From Rhodoferax sp. (GTDB lineage: Bacteria; Pseudomonadota; Gammaproteobacteria; Burkholderiales; Burkholderiaceae_C), in NCBI RefSeq assembly GCF_018063565.1, contig NZ_JAGPBB010000016.1:1-53052 (forward strand): a stretch of 53,052 bases of DNA, read 5' to 3'. Each line of letters starts with the position of its first letter. Positions within the stretch are counted from its first letter, which is position 1. The translations under genes and the position numbers were made by a program. Under the pieces are notes generated by a model, which was not told the origin of the DNA, made no database searches, and saw only the letters and a list, made by a program, of their open reading frames with translations. Of this stretch, positions 17,566 to 25,477 are shown in pieces.

Positions 17566-18507
17566 TCAGGAGATGGTCTGGTAATACAGGTTTTGTGGGT
17601 GGTTGGCTTGCGCAAAAAAGAACCATCGTTCAGCCAGCAGCCCCAGGTATTGCAAGGCGAAGGCAGCCGTCAGCAGTCCAGCAGATGCCGAAGAAGCACC
17701 CATCGCCAAAAGCAACAAAGGAACTGGAAATACCAGCAGCAGGAAGATCCATTTGATGGAGCGCAGCATCTCGGCGCTGCGACCGTGGAAAAACTCCCGC
17801 GTGTTGAACGAGCCTCCCATAAAACCCTGTGACTTCTGCACGATTCGCGGGTGCTTGATGCCGATGGCGCTTTGCAGGGTCGACTTGGGTTTCAGACGCG
17901 CGTTACGTATCAGAGACGCGGTGCGGGTGATCCAGGCCAACAAAGTCAACACCACAGCCGCCATGGCGTAGGGAGTCACCAGACCCGGCACGCCTTTGAG
18001 GGCCGCCAGGGCAGTGGCCAGCGTCAAACCGGAAGCGCAGCCAAGCAGAAAATAGTTCACCAGCGTCAAGGCACTAGCCCACTCCTGTAGGAAACGCACC
18101 GAAGCGTAGATCATTGCGGTGCAGACAAACAGGGTCAGGCAAGCCAGCACCGTAAGTGCGCCAATCACCGGGGTCATGGGCAAACCCAAGAGATGTGCCA
18201 GTGCGTAAACAAACAGGCCGCCCATAAAAATGGGCAGTGCGATGACTTCACGCGACAGCCAGGAGGTGCGCCACATGGCCGCAGAACGCCAGGCCCGCTC
18301 CGGGTGCCCGAGGTGGAAAAACGATGCGATCAAGCCCAATCCGGTCAAAACCAGCGCGACCAGACTGCCAGTGGCCAAAAAGCCTTGTTGTTCCTGCGGG
18401 GTCAGTGCCCCAATACCTGACACCTCTGTGCCATAAAGCGCGAGAAACAGGCCTTGTGCCGCACCGGCCAGGGTGGTGAGAAAAATAACGGAAAAAGCGG
18501 GTTGCAT
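17566..18507 (-). CDS. soeC: SoeC, membrane anchor of sulfite:quinone oxidoreductase (DmsC-like)
   Basis: The 313-aa product is a DmsC/NrfD-superfamily integral membrane protein with eight likely helices. It shows the family feature FFHLGHPERAWRSAAMWRTSWLSRE near residue 65 and a C-terminal RWFFFAQANHPQNLYYQ typical of this subgroup. It should anchor SoeAB at the inner face of the cytoplasmic membrane and pass electrons to quinone. Gene order soeA-soeB-soeC with 21 bp between B and C matches the SoeABC locus of purple sulfur bacteria. A polysulfide reductase anchor is the main alternative. Confidence 0.88.
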   Translation of the reverse strand: MQPAFSVIFLTTLAGAAQGLFLALYGTEVSGIGALTPQEQQGFLATGSLVALVLTGLGLIASFFHLGHPERAWRSAAMWRTSWLSREVIALPIFMGGLFVYALAHLLGLPMTPVIGALTVLACLTLFVCTAMIYASVRFLQEWASALTLVNYFLLGCASGLTLATALAALKGVPGLVTPYAMAAVVLTLLAWITRTASLIRNARLKPKSTLQSAIGIKHPRIVQKSQGFMGGSFNTREFFHGRSAEMLRSIKWIFLLLVFPVPLLLLAMGASSASAGLLTAAFALQYLGLLAERWFFFAQANHPQNLYYQTIS

Positions 18508-18528
18508 GTTGGGAATCGCGGTTGAGGT

Positions 18529-19254
18529 TCAGGTGGCAAAGTCTTCACGGCCCGCGCCACGATAACTGTCGGGCAGCTTGGTGTCGATCTTGAGCGGGTT
18601 GTCGACCCGCTCAAGATCCTCGGGGTGAATCCGCATCTCGGTCTTGCGCCGTGGCAGGTAATGGTTGGATGGCTTGGTGCCCCATTCGGGCATCAGCGGG
18701 TAGCCACCCCGCTCAGTGATCGCCTTGGAGACCACGGATTCCGGATCGTGCACATCGCCAAAAAGGCGTGCATTGGCAGGACACGCCAGTACACAGGCCG
18801 GTTTTCGCTCTGCTTCCGGTAGCGTGGTACTGGTGACACGGTCCACGCACAGGGTGCACTTGGTCATCACCTTGCGCTGCTCGTCAAATTCACGCACACC
18901 GTAGGGGCAGGCCCAGGTACAGTATTTGCAGCCAATGCACTTGTCGTAGTCCACCAGCACAATGCCGTCCTCAGCACGTTTGTAGCTGGCGCCCGTGGGG
19001 CACACCGGCACGCAAGGCGGCTCTTCGCAGTGCAGGCAGGATTTGGGGAAATGCACGGTCTGGGTGTTGGGAAACTCGCCGACCTCAAAGGTTTGCACCC
19101 GGTTGAAGAAGGTGCCGTTGGGGTCCGCGCCGTACGGGTCCAGGTCGGTCAGATAACCGGCAGAACCCGAGGTGTTCCACTGTTTGCAACTGGTCACGCA
19201 GGCATGGCAGCCTACACACACGTTCAGGTCAATGACTAAAGCGAGTTGGGTCAT
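18529..19254 (-). CDS. soeB: SoeB, iron-sulfur subunit of sulfite:quinone oxidoreductase
   Basis: The 241-aa product carries four [4Fe-4S] binding motifs in DmsB/NrfC order: CVGCHACVTSC, CLHCEEPPCVPVC, CIGCKYCTWAC and CTLC with a distal CVLAC. There is no signal peptide, in line with a cytoplasmic SoeAB module. The gene overlaps the soeA stop by 4 bp (ATGA), implying coupled translation. It relays electrons from the molybdenum site to SoeC. Confidence 0.92.
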   Translation of the reverse strand: MTQLALVIDLNVCVGCHACVTSCKQWNTSGSAGYLTDLDPYGADPNGTFFNRVQTFEVGEFPNTQTVHFPKSCLHCEEPPCVPVCPTGASYKRAEDGIVLVDYDKCIGCKYCTWACPYGVREFDEQRKVMTKCTLCVDRVTSTTLPEAERKPACVLACPANARLFGDVHDPESVVSKAITERGGYPLMPEWGTKPSNHYLPRRKTEMRIHPEDLERVDNPLKIDTKLPDSYRGAGREDFAT

Positions 19255-22172
19255 TTCTGCATCCCCTTGCCCGCAAACCAGGCTTGCCAGCGCGGCAAGC
19301 TGGCCTGTACCCCGGGCGCTGCGGGTACGGCCTTGAACTGTGGAAATGTTTCAGCAGGCTCACCCGCCTCAGCCTTGTAGATGCGCACGCGCACGTCGTA
19401 CCAGGCAGCCTGCCCGGTGATCGGGTCAGAGTTGGAGATGTGCGCGCCGTCCGCCGAAGCCGGCAGTTCCTCGGAAATCAGGTGGTTGAGCAGGAAACCC
19501 CGTTGTGATTCGTTGGCATCAGGCGTCAGGTTCCAGGCACCTTTGGATTTGCCAATGGCGTTCCAGGTCCAGACCGTGCCGGGTTCAACGGCTTCAGAAT
19601 AGCGGCACATGCAGCGTACTTTGCCCCACTGCGATTCAACCCACATCCAGCCACCGTCGGTGATGCCTTCGCGGCCCGCTGTTTTGGGGTTGACGAACAG
19701 GTAGTTGTGGGTATGAATCTGGCGCAGCCAGGCATTCTGTGAGTCCCAGGAATGGTACATGGCCATCGGGCGCTGGGTCAGGGCATTGAGCGGGTACTTG
19801 GCTTTGTCCGTGGCCTGCTCTTCGAGCGGAGCGTAGTAGAACGGCAGCGGGTCAAAATAGGTCTCCACGCGCTTGCGCAGTGCGTCTGGCGGCTGCTTGC
19901 CGGCACGTTTGCCTTGAGCGGCGCGGCGAAACCCTTGCAGGAATTCAGAGTAGATGTGGATGACGATGGGATCTTTATCGCGGCGGATACCGATGCTCTG
20001 CGCCCATTCCATGTAGCCCTTGTTCCAATTGCGCATGTACTGGTGCTCATGCGGCATCTCGTAATGGAAGAAGCAGTTGTTCTTGGCGTACATCTCCCAT
20101 TGGTTCGGGTTGGGTTCACCGCGCATGGATTTTTCGCCGCTCTTGCCGCGCCAGCCCGAGAGGAACCCGATGCCAGAGCCCGGTGCGGTCTCGTAATTGA
20201 CGACGAAGTCAGGGTAGCTTTTGAACTTGCGGGCGCCGTCGGCCTGGGTGAAAGCGGGGAACTGCAGGCGGCTGGCCAACTCGATCAGCACCTCCTGGAA
20301 CGGCTTGCAGTCGCCCTTGGGCGGCAGAATGGGAACCCGCACCGCGTCCACCGGGCCGTCGAACTCGGAAATGGGGCGGTCCAGCATCGACATACAGTCG
20401 TTGCGCTCCAGGTAGGTGGTGTCGGGCAGGATCAGGTCGGCAAATGCCGTCATTTCCGACTGGTAGGCATCGCACACCACCAGGAACGGAATTTTGTATT
20501 CACCCTTTTTGTCGCCATCCGCATGTTTGTCGTTGAGCATCTTGCGCACTTCAGAGGTGTTCATGGTGGAGTTCCACGCCATGTTCGCCATGAAGATCAG
20601 CAGGGTGTCAATGTGGTAGGGGTCGCCGCGCACCGCGTTGGTGATCACGTTGTGCATCAGCCCGTGAGCCGACAGCGGGTGTTCCCACGAAAACCCTTTG
20701 TCAATGCGCACCGGTTGGCCCTGGTCGTCGACAAACAGGTCGTCCGGGCTTTCGGGCCAACCCAACGGCGCACCCCCCAACGGCGTGTTGGGCTTGACAT
20801 CTTGGGGGCCTTTGGGTGGGCGGGCGTTGGGTGGCACGGCGCGTGGATAGGGTGCCTTGTGCCGGAAACCGCCCGGTCGGTCAATGGTGCCCAGCAACGA
20901 CATCAGGATCGCCAGCGTGCGGATGCTGTGAAATCCGTTGGAGTGTGCGGCCAGGCCGCGCATCGAGTGAAAGGCCACCGGGTTGCCGGTGACGGTTTCG
21001 TGGCGTTTGCCCCAGCAGTCGGTCCAGGCAATGGGCAACTCGATCTTCTGATCGCGCGCTGTAATGCCCATTTCGTGCGCCAAGCGGCGAATGGTCGCTG
21101 CAGATATGCCGGTGATGCCTTCGGCCCACTCTGGGGTGTAGGCTTTGACACGGTCTTGCAGGAGTTGGAATGCCGGCACGGCAGTAGTGCCATCAGGCAT
21201 TTTGAAACGGCCAAGCAGCGCCGGGTCTGCACCCTCGGTGTGGTCGGCCACGGCGCTGTCGGTGTGCCGGTCCCACCATTGAAAATTGGCGGGGCGCAGC
21301 GGGTTGACAATGTCGCCGTCAGCCTTGCGCAAAAACATGCCGAAGTCGTCGCTGCTCGTATCCTGATTCACCAATTGCCCGGAGTTGGTGTAACGGGTCA
21401 GAAACTCGCGGTCGTAGAGACCTTGTTTCAGCAGTTCGTGAATGAATGCCAGCATTAGGGCGCCATCGGTCCCAGGCTTGATGGGTACCCATTCATCTGC
21501 AATCGCTGAATAACCCGTTCGCACCGGGTTGATGGAGACGAAACGGCCACCGTTTCGCTTGAACTTGGAAAGTTCACGCTTCATCGGGTTGGAATGATGG
21601 TCTTCGGCCGTGCCGATCATCACGAACAGCTTGGCGCGCTCAAGGTCCGGGCCGCCAAATTCCCAAAACGACCCGCCAATGGTGTAGATCATGCCAGCGG
21701 CCATGTTGACTGAGCAAAAACCACCATGTGCGGCATAGTTGGGTGTACCAAACTGGCGCGCGAACAGACCCGTCAAAGCCTGCATTTGATCGCGGCCGGT
21801 AAACAGGGCAAATTGCTTGGGGTCGGTGGCGCGCAAGTGGCGCAGCCGCTGCTCCAGCGTCGAAAATGCTTCGTCCCAGGTGATTTCTTCAAACTGGCCA
21901 TCACCGCGTTCGGCACCGGGCTTGCGTTTGAGGGGTTTGGTCAGACGCGCAGGTGAATACTGCTTCATGATCCCTGATGAGCCTTTGGCGCAGATGATGC
22001 CCTGGTTCAGCGGGTGTTCGGGGTTGCCCTCGATGTAACGTACCTCGCCATCGCGCAAATGCACACGGATGCCACAACGGCAGGCACACATATAACAAGT
22101 GGTGGTGCGTATGTCGGTGCTGGCACCGCTCAGTACGGGTTGGGTAGGGTCGTGGAGTGGTACAGCGGACAT
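19251..22172 (-). CDS. soeA: SoeA, molybdopterin catalytic subunit of sulfite:quinone oxidoreductase
   Basis: The 973-aa product is a complex iron-sulfur molybdoenzyme of the DMSO-reductase family. The N-terminus has the FS0 [4Fe-4S] site CYMCACRC with its fourth cysteine in IICAKGSSG, and there is no twin-arginine signal, so it stays in the cytoplasm. That, with soeB and soeC adjacent and dsr genes nearby, points to sulfite oxidation to sulfate (SoeABC), as known from Allochromatium vinosum. Polysulfide or thiosulfate reductase (PsrA/PhsA) is excluded mainly by the missing Tat signal and by context. It is transcribed divergently from a NarXL-type pair. Confidence 0.9.
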   Translation of the reverse strand: MSAVPLHDPTQPVLSGASTDIRTTTCYMCACRCGIRVHLRDGEVRYIEGNPEHPLNQGIICAKGSSGIMKQYSPARLTKPLKRKPGAERGDGQFEEITWDEAFSTLEQRLRHLRATDPKQFALFTGRDQMQALTGLFARQFGTPNYAAHGGFCSVNMAAGMIYTIGGSFWEFGGPDLERAKLFVMIGTAEDHHSNPMKRELSKFKRNGGRFVSINPVRTGYSAIADEWVPIKPGTDGALMLAFIHELLKQGLYDREFLTRYTNSGQLVNQDTSSDDFGMFLRKADGDIVNPLRPANFQWWDRHTDSAVADHTEGADPALLGRFKMPDGTTAVPAFQLLQDRVKAYTPEWAEGITGISAATIRRLAHEMGITARDQKIELPIAWTDCWGKRHETVTGNPVAFHSMRGLAAHSNGFHSIRTLAILMSLLGTIDRPGGFRHKAPYPRAVPPNARPPKGPQDVKPNTPLGGAPLGWPESPDDLFVDDQGQPVRIDKGFSWEHPLSAHGLMHNVITNAVRGDPYHIDTLLIFMANMAWNSTMNTSEVRKMLNDKHADGDKKGEYKIPFLVVCDAYQSEMTAFADLILPDTTYLERNDCMSMLDRPISEFDGPVDAVRVPILPPKGDCKPFQEVLIELASRLQFPAFTQADGARKFKSYPDFVVNYETAPGSGIGFLSGWRGKSGEKSMRGEPNPNQWEMYAKNNCFFHYEMPHEHQYMRNWNKGYMEWAQSIGIRRDKDPIVIHIYSEFLQGFRRAAQGKRAGKQPPDALRKRVETYFDPLPFYYAPLEEQATDKAKYPLNALTQRPMAMYHSWDSQNAWLRQIHTHNYLFVNPKTAGREGITDGGWMWVESQWGKVRCMCRYSEAVEPGTVWTWNAIGKSKGAWNLTPDANESQRGFLLNHLISEELPASADGAHISNSDPITGQAAWYDVRVRIYKAEAGEPAETFPQFKAVPAAPGVQASLPRWQAWFAGKGMQK

Positions 22173-22276
22173 GCAGTGGGTGCAATCTAGGGGTCAAATC
22201 GGGACGTATGAATAACCCTTATTACATGTAAGGAACTTGATAGCGTCCATAGCCGCCACGGGTAATTTAAGCTAAA

Positions 22277-22309
22277 CCAAATGGGTAGCCGATGCACCAA
22301 TATGGTGCA
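22277..22309. promoter_or_regulatory. Putative regulator sites in the soeA / sensor-kinase divergent promoter region
   Basis: Bases 22277-22290 (CCAAATGGGTAGCC) match 13 of 14 bases of a sequence in the dsrA promoter region (37999-38012, opposite strand) and contain ATGGGTA, a perfect NarL-type heptamer (complement TACCCAT). Next to it is a perfect 7-bp dyad, TGCACCA-ATA-TGGTGCA (22293-22309). The neighbouring response regulator is NarL-like, so it is a natural candidate to bind here. This is pattern evidence only. Confidence 0.45.
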
Positions 22310-22365
22310 ACTACGGGTTTTCACGCTATATCGCAGGCAACGAATGTATTAGCATCGAGTAGACC

Positions 22366-23583
22366 ATGATCAACGCTCCCACCATGATGATGACCAAAGA
22401 GGTGCATGGCATTTCCACGGCAAACGCCTTGGCTGCCGCAGCGGCCTTGGGTATGTCTGATATCAACGACCTTGAAATGCTGTTGGAGCGATTCCTGGTG
22501 TCGATCATCGCCATGGCCGGAGCCAAGGCAGGTGCCGTGCGCGTGTTGACAGACGATGGTCAGAAAATGCGCCTGGTGAGTCAGCTCGGTCTGCCAGATC
22601 ATGTGGTGGCCGCGGAGCGTCATGTAGAACGCGGCTGCGGCATGTGTGGTGTGGCGTCTGCCCAAGACACCCTGATCTGGATGGATGACATGGGTCCGTG
22701 TGCCCAACACAGTCAACAAAGCTACTTTGGTGTGCAATGTCAGCGCGTACTGGTGATCTCGCTACCCCATGGGCCGGAGATTCTGGGCATCTACAACCTG
22801 TTTTTTGAGGATTCCGTCCACCTTGCCTCAGAAACAGAAACCATGTTGCGTCTGATCGGGCAGTTGCTGGGTCTGGCCTTGCACAATGCCCGACTGGAAC
22901 GGGAACGACTGCGCGCCACGGTGATGCGCGAGCGGCAGGAAATGGTTGGCGAGATTCACGATGTTATTGCGCAGACCCTGGCCTACGTGAAGATGCGCTT
23001 GCCGCTTTTGAACGCCGCCATGCTGGCGCATGATGACCTTCAGTCAGTCAAGTACTTTAACGATGTGAAAAACGCTGTCGGCGAAGTGCACCATAATTTG
23101 CGTGAAGTCATGACGTACTTTCGCGCCCGCATGGACCCTTTGGGTTTGCTTCATGCGATCGATGGCATCGCCAAAGGTTTTTTTGACCGTACCGGGATTA
23201 AACTGGAGATACGAAACTCGGTTCGCCAACTAGGCCTGAACGACGAACAGGAGATTCAGGTGTTTCACATAGTTCAGGAAGCATTGGCCAATACCGCCAA
23301 ACACTCGATGGCCCGCCATGCGATGGTGGGTATTGACCGAACAGAGGCGGGACTGGAGTTTTGTATTGAGGATGATGGTTTGGGTATGGGGGTGCCATCA
23401 GTGTCAACCATTGTGGCTATGGCGAAAGAAATGACCAGTTCCAGTCATTTTGGTCTGGAAATCATGCGCAGTCGTGCCCAGCGATTGGGTGGCAGCATGG
23501 ATGTCAGCACCAACGAGCGTGGTGGCACCCGTGTTCGGCTGCTGATCCCGGCAAGCGTTTTGTCCCCTACACTGCGTCAATGA
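22366..23583 (+). CDS. NarX-type soluble sensor histidine kinase with four-cysteine GAF domain
   Basis: The 405-aa product has no membrane segment. An N-terminal GAF-like domain (about 35-175) holds Cys91, Cys94, Cys112 and Cys125. It is followed by a HisKA_3 dimerisation domain with phospho-acceptor His198 in GEIHDVIAQTLAYVKM and a C-terminal HATPase domain (QEALANTAKH, EDDGLGMG). The layout resembles the cytoplasmic part of NarX/NarQ, which also has clustered cysteines. Lacking a periplasmic sensor, it may respond to intracellular redox state, a Fe-S cluster or sulfur species. It is divergent from soeA and overlaps its response regulator by 4 bp. Confidence 0.85.
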   Translation: MINAPTMMMTKEVHGISTANALAAAAALGMSDINDLEMLLERFLVSIIAMAGAKAGAVRVLTDDGQKMRLVSQLGLPDHVVAAERHVERGCGMCGVASAQDTLIWMDDMGPCAQHSQQSYFGVQCQRVLVISLPHGPEILGIYNLFFEDSVHLASETETMLRLIGQLLGLALHNARLERERLRATVMRERQEMVGEIHDVIAQTLAYVKMRLPLLNAAMLAHDDLQSVKYFNDVKNAVGEVHHNLREVMTYFRARMDPLGLLHAIDGIAKGFFDRTGIKLEIRNSVRQLGLNDEQEIQVFHIVQEALANTAKHSMARHAMVGIDRTEAGLEFCIEDDGLGMGVPSVSTIVAMAKEMTSSSHFGLEIMRSRAQRLGGSMDVSTNERGGTRVRLLIPASVLSPTLRQ

Positions 23584-24278
23584 GCATGAGTATTCGGGTG
23601 ATGCTGGTCGATGACCATGCGCTGTGTCGTAGCGGGCTGACTGAGTTGTTGATCCACCGGGGCAATATGCAGGTGGTGGGAGCCACCGGAAATCCTGATC
23701 TGGTGGTTCCGATGCTGAGGGAGCATCAACCTGACCTTGCCGTTTTTGATTTGCGGCTGGCGTCAACCGACGGGTTGAGTTTGTTGCGCCATGTGCGGTC
23801 GCAAGGTTGTGAGACCCCCGTGGTCATTCTCACCATGAGCGACAGCGAAGCTGATTTGTCGGCGGCATTGCGGGCAGGAGCACGTGGCTATCTGCTCAAG
23901 GACATGGAGCCTGAAGAAATGATCGATGCCATCGGCCGCGCCGCACGGGGCGAGATGGTCGTTGCCTCTGCCATGACCTTGAAGCTGGCGCAATTGCTGC
24001 AGTCCGGGCCAAAGGTGTCGGTGCGAGGTGACCTGGTGGCGTCTTTGACCGAACGGGAGCGCGAAGTGCTCAACCATGTGGCGCACGGCCAAAGCAACAA
24101 AGTGATTGCCAAAGCGCTTGACATCAGCCACAACACGGTCAAATTGCACGTGCACCATATCATGGACAAGCTCAAGCTGAAATCGCGGGTTGAAGCGGCT
24201 GTCTTTGCCTTTGAGTTTCGCAGCGAGACCGACGGGCACAAAGCGGTTGGTGATTCCGCCATCAAAACAAAGAGCTGA
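23580..24278 (+). CDS. NarL/LuxR-family response regulator
   Basis: The 232-aa product has a receiver domain with the acidic pocket (VDDHALCRSGL), the phospho-acceptor Asp in AVFDLRLAS and the conserved Lys in YLLKDMEPEEM. The C-terminal LuxR-type HTH (LTEREREVLNHVAHGQSNKV) includes the recognition helix ISHNTVKLHVHHIM. The ATG overlaps the kinase stop (ATGA), so the two are a translationally coupled pair. Placement opposite soeA suggests it controls soe and possibly dsr transcription. The two divergent control regions share a 13/14-base box containing a NarL-type heptamer. Confidence 0.93.
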   Translation: MSMSIRVMLVDDHALCRSGLTELLIHRGNMQVVGATGNPDLVVPMLREHQPDLAVFDLRLASTDGLSLLRHVRSQGCETPVVILTMSDSEADLSAALRAGARGYLLKDMEPEEMIDAIGRAARGEMVVASAMTLKLAQLLQSGPKVSVRGDLVASLTEREREVLNHVAHGQSNKVIAKALDISHNTVKLHVHHIMDKLKLKSRVEAAVFAFEFRSETDGHKAVGDSAIKTKS

Positions 24279-24295
24279 AGAGCACCCACCAGAAT

Positions 24296-25090
24296 TCATG
24301 CGGCCGTGTCGGCGGCTTTGGCTTTTGGCCTGAACCAGGCAAGCTCGGCGTGCAGTTTGACGACGTTGCCAATGATCGTCAGACTGGGTGATTTAAGTTT
24401 CTGCGTCGTGACGCGTTCGGCAATAGTGCTCAGAGTGCCCGTCACCACTTTTTGTGTGGGGCTACTACCGTCCTGCACCACGGCCACCGGCAAGTCCGAT
24501 GGTGCACCATGAAGAACCATCCGCTGGCAGATATCAGGAAGCCCACTCAAACCCATATAAATCACCACAGTTTGCTTGGGTCGCACCAGACTCGGCCAAT
24601 CCAGATCGGCCGTGCCGTCCTTCAGGTGGCCCGTGACAAACAGACAGGTTTGGGCGTAATCCCGATGCGTCAGGGGGATGCCGGCATAACTTGAGACGCC
24701 TGACGCAGCGGTGACGCCAGGGATAACCTCAAAGGCAACACCATGCGCCGCCAGGGTCTGCAGTTCCTCGCCACCGCGTCCAAAGATAAATGGATCACCG
24801 CCCTTGAGGCGCACCACCCGCTTGCCCTCGCGCGCCAACTTGACCAGCAGCGCATTGATTTGCTCCTGGCGCATGGTGTGTTCATTGCGCCGCTTGCCCG
24901 CATAGATGCGCTCAGCGCCGGGCGGCAAAAAGTCCAGCACTTCTGCCGACACCAAGTTGTCGTACACCACCACATCGGCGCGCTGCAACAAGCGCACCGC
25001 TCGCAGCGTCAATAACTCGGCATCACCGGGGCCAGCTCCGATGAGGTAGACACAACCACTGGTCAGGGATTCAGGATCGGATGCGCTCAA
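24296..25090 (-). CDS. cobA: Uroporphyrinogen-III C-methyltransferase (siroheme pathway)
   Basis: The product of about 264 aa methylates uroporphyrinogen III twice to precorrin-2, the first dedicated step to siroheme. It has the SUMT motifs VYLIGAGPGDAELLTLRA, the VRLKGGDPFIFGRGGEE loop and VIPGVTAASGV. The start is probably TTG at 25090: this overlaps the preceding stop (TTGA) and is 6 bp from a GGAGG embedded in the upstream gene; TTG at 25096 is too close to that site. It is the last gene of the dsr operon and supplies siroheme for DsrAB, together with DsrN. Confidence 0.92.
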   Translation of the reverse strand: MSASDPESLTSGCVYLIGAGPGDAELLTLRAVRLLQRADVVVYDNLVSAEVLDFLPPGAERIYAGKRRNEHTMRQEQINALLVKLAREGKRVVRLKGGDPFIFGRGGEELQTLAAHGVAFEVIPGVTAASGVSSYAGIPLTHRDYAQTCLFVTGHLKDGTADLDWPSLVRPKQTVVIYMGLSGLPDICQRMVLHGAPSDLPVAVVQDGSSPTQKVVTGTLSTIAERVTTQKLKSPSLTIIGNVVKLHAELAWFRPKAKAADTAA

Positions 25091-25455
25091 TGGCAACCTC
25101 CACCTTTGCTACCGCAACCACCACTGCCACAGCCACCGGAAGAGCAGCCACCTGAGGTCACCCCCCGCGTTTGACGACCATCCACAAAGATGAAGTTGAA
25201 CTCACCGGGTTCGAGTTCAACAAAGTCGAGCGTGGTTTCTTCGAGCAAAGGCTGATGCTCAGTGCCAATGACAATGCTCACACCTTCAAGATTGAGTTTG
25301 AGATCATCGTCATCTGGCTCATCAAAGCCCATGCCGTATTGCAGGCTGCCGTCGCTGTCGAGCTTGGCCGCAAGTCGCAGGGCCATGTGCTCCGCGCTGC
25401 TGGCCTGAGCCGCCAACTGGATTTGCTGCGCTGCAGCGCTGGTGAGTGAAAACAT
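25087..25455 (-). CDS. dsrR: DsrR-like A-type (IscA/HesB fold) protein with Gly/Cys-rich tail
   Basis: The 122-aa product matches A-type carrier proteins over residues 1-100 (FSLTSAAAQQIQLAAQ; LDFVELEPGEFNFIF), but the first ligand cysteine, normally around residue 36, is absent (DSDGSLQYGMG). The usual CGC end is replaced by a flexible tail with Cys104, Cys109, Cys114 and Cys121 among glycines and serines. DsrR of A. vinosum also has an IscA fold without the cysteine set and affects dsr expression post-transcriptionally. Its place after dsrN fits the dsrN-dsrR order. The Cys-rich tail is the unusual part and might bind metal or sulfur. Confidence 0.8.
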   Translation of the reverse strand: MFSLTSAAAQQIQLAAQASSAEHMALRLAAKLDSDGSLQYGMGFDEPDDDDLKLNLEGVSIVIGTEHQPLLEETTLDFVELEPGEFNFIFVDGRQTRGVTSGGCSSGGCGSGGCGSKGGGCH

Positions 25456-25477
25456 ACTGATCTCCTATATAAATAAA

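Noticed and set aside
19752-21458. Open frame of 568 codons antisense to soeA
   Set aside because: Same mirror effect; the product is a low-complexity His/Val/Gly-rich sequence without any family match, whereas soeA is unambiguous.
21481-21492. Perfect ATGGGTACCCAT palindrome (double NarL heptamer)
   Set aside because: It lies inside the soeA coding region and encodes conserved residues, so it is most likely chance; it also shows that the 7-mer alone is weak evidence.
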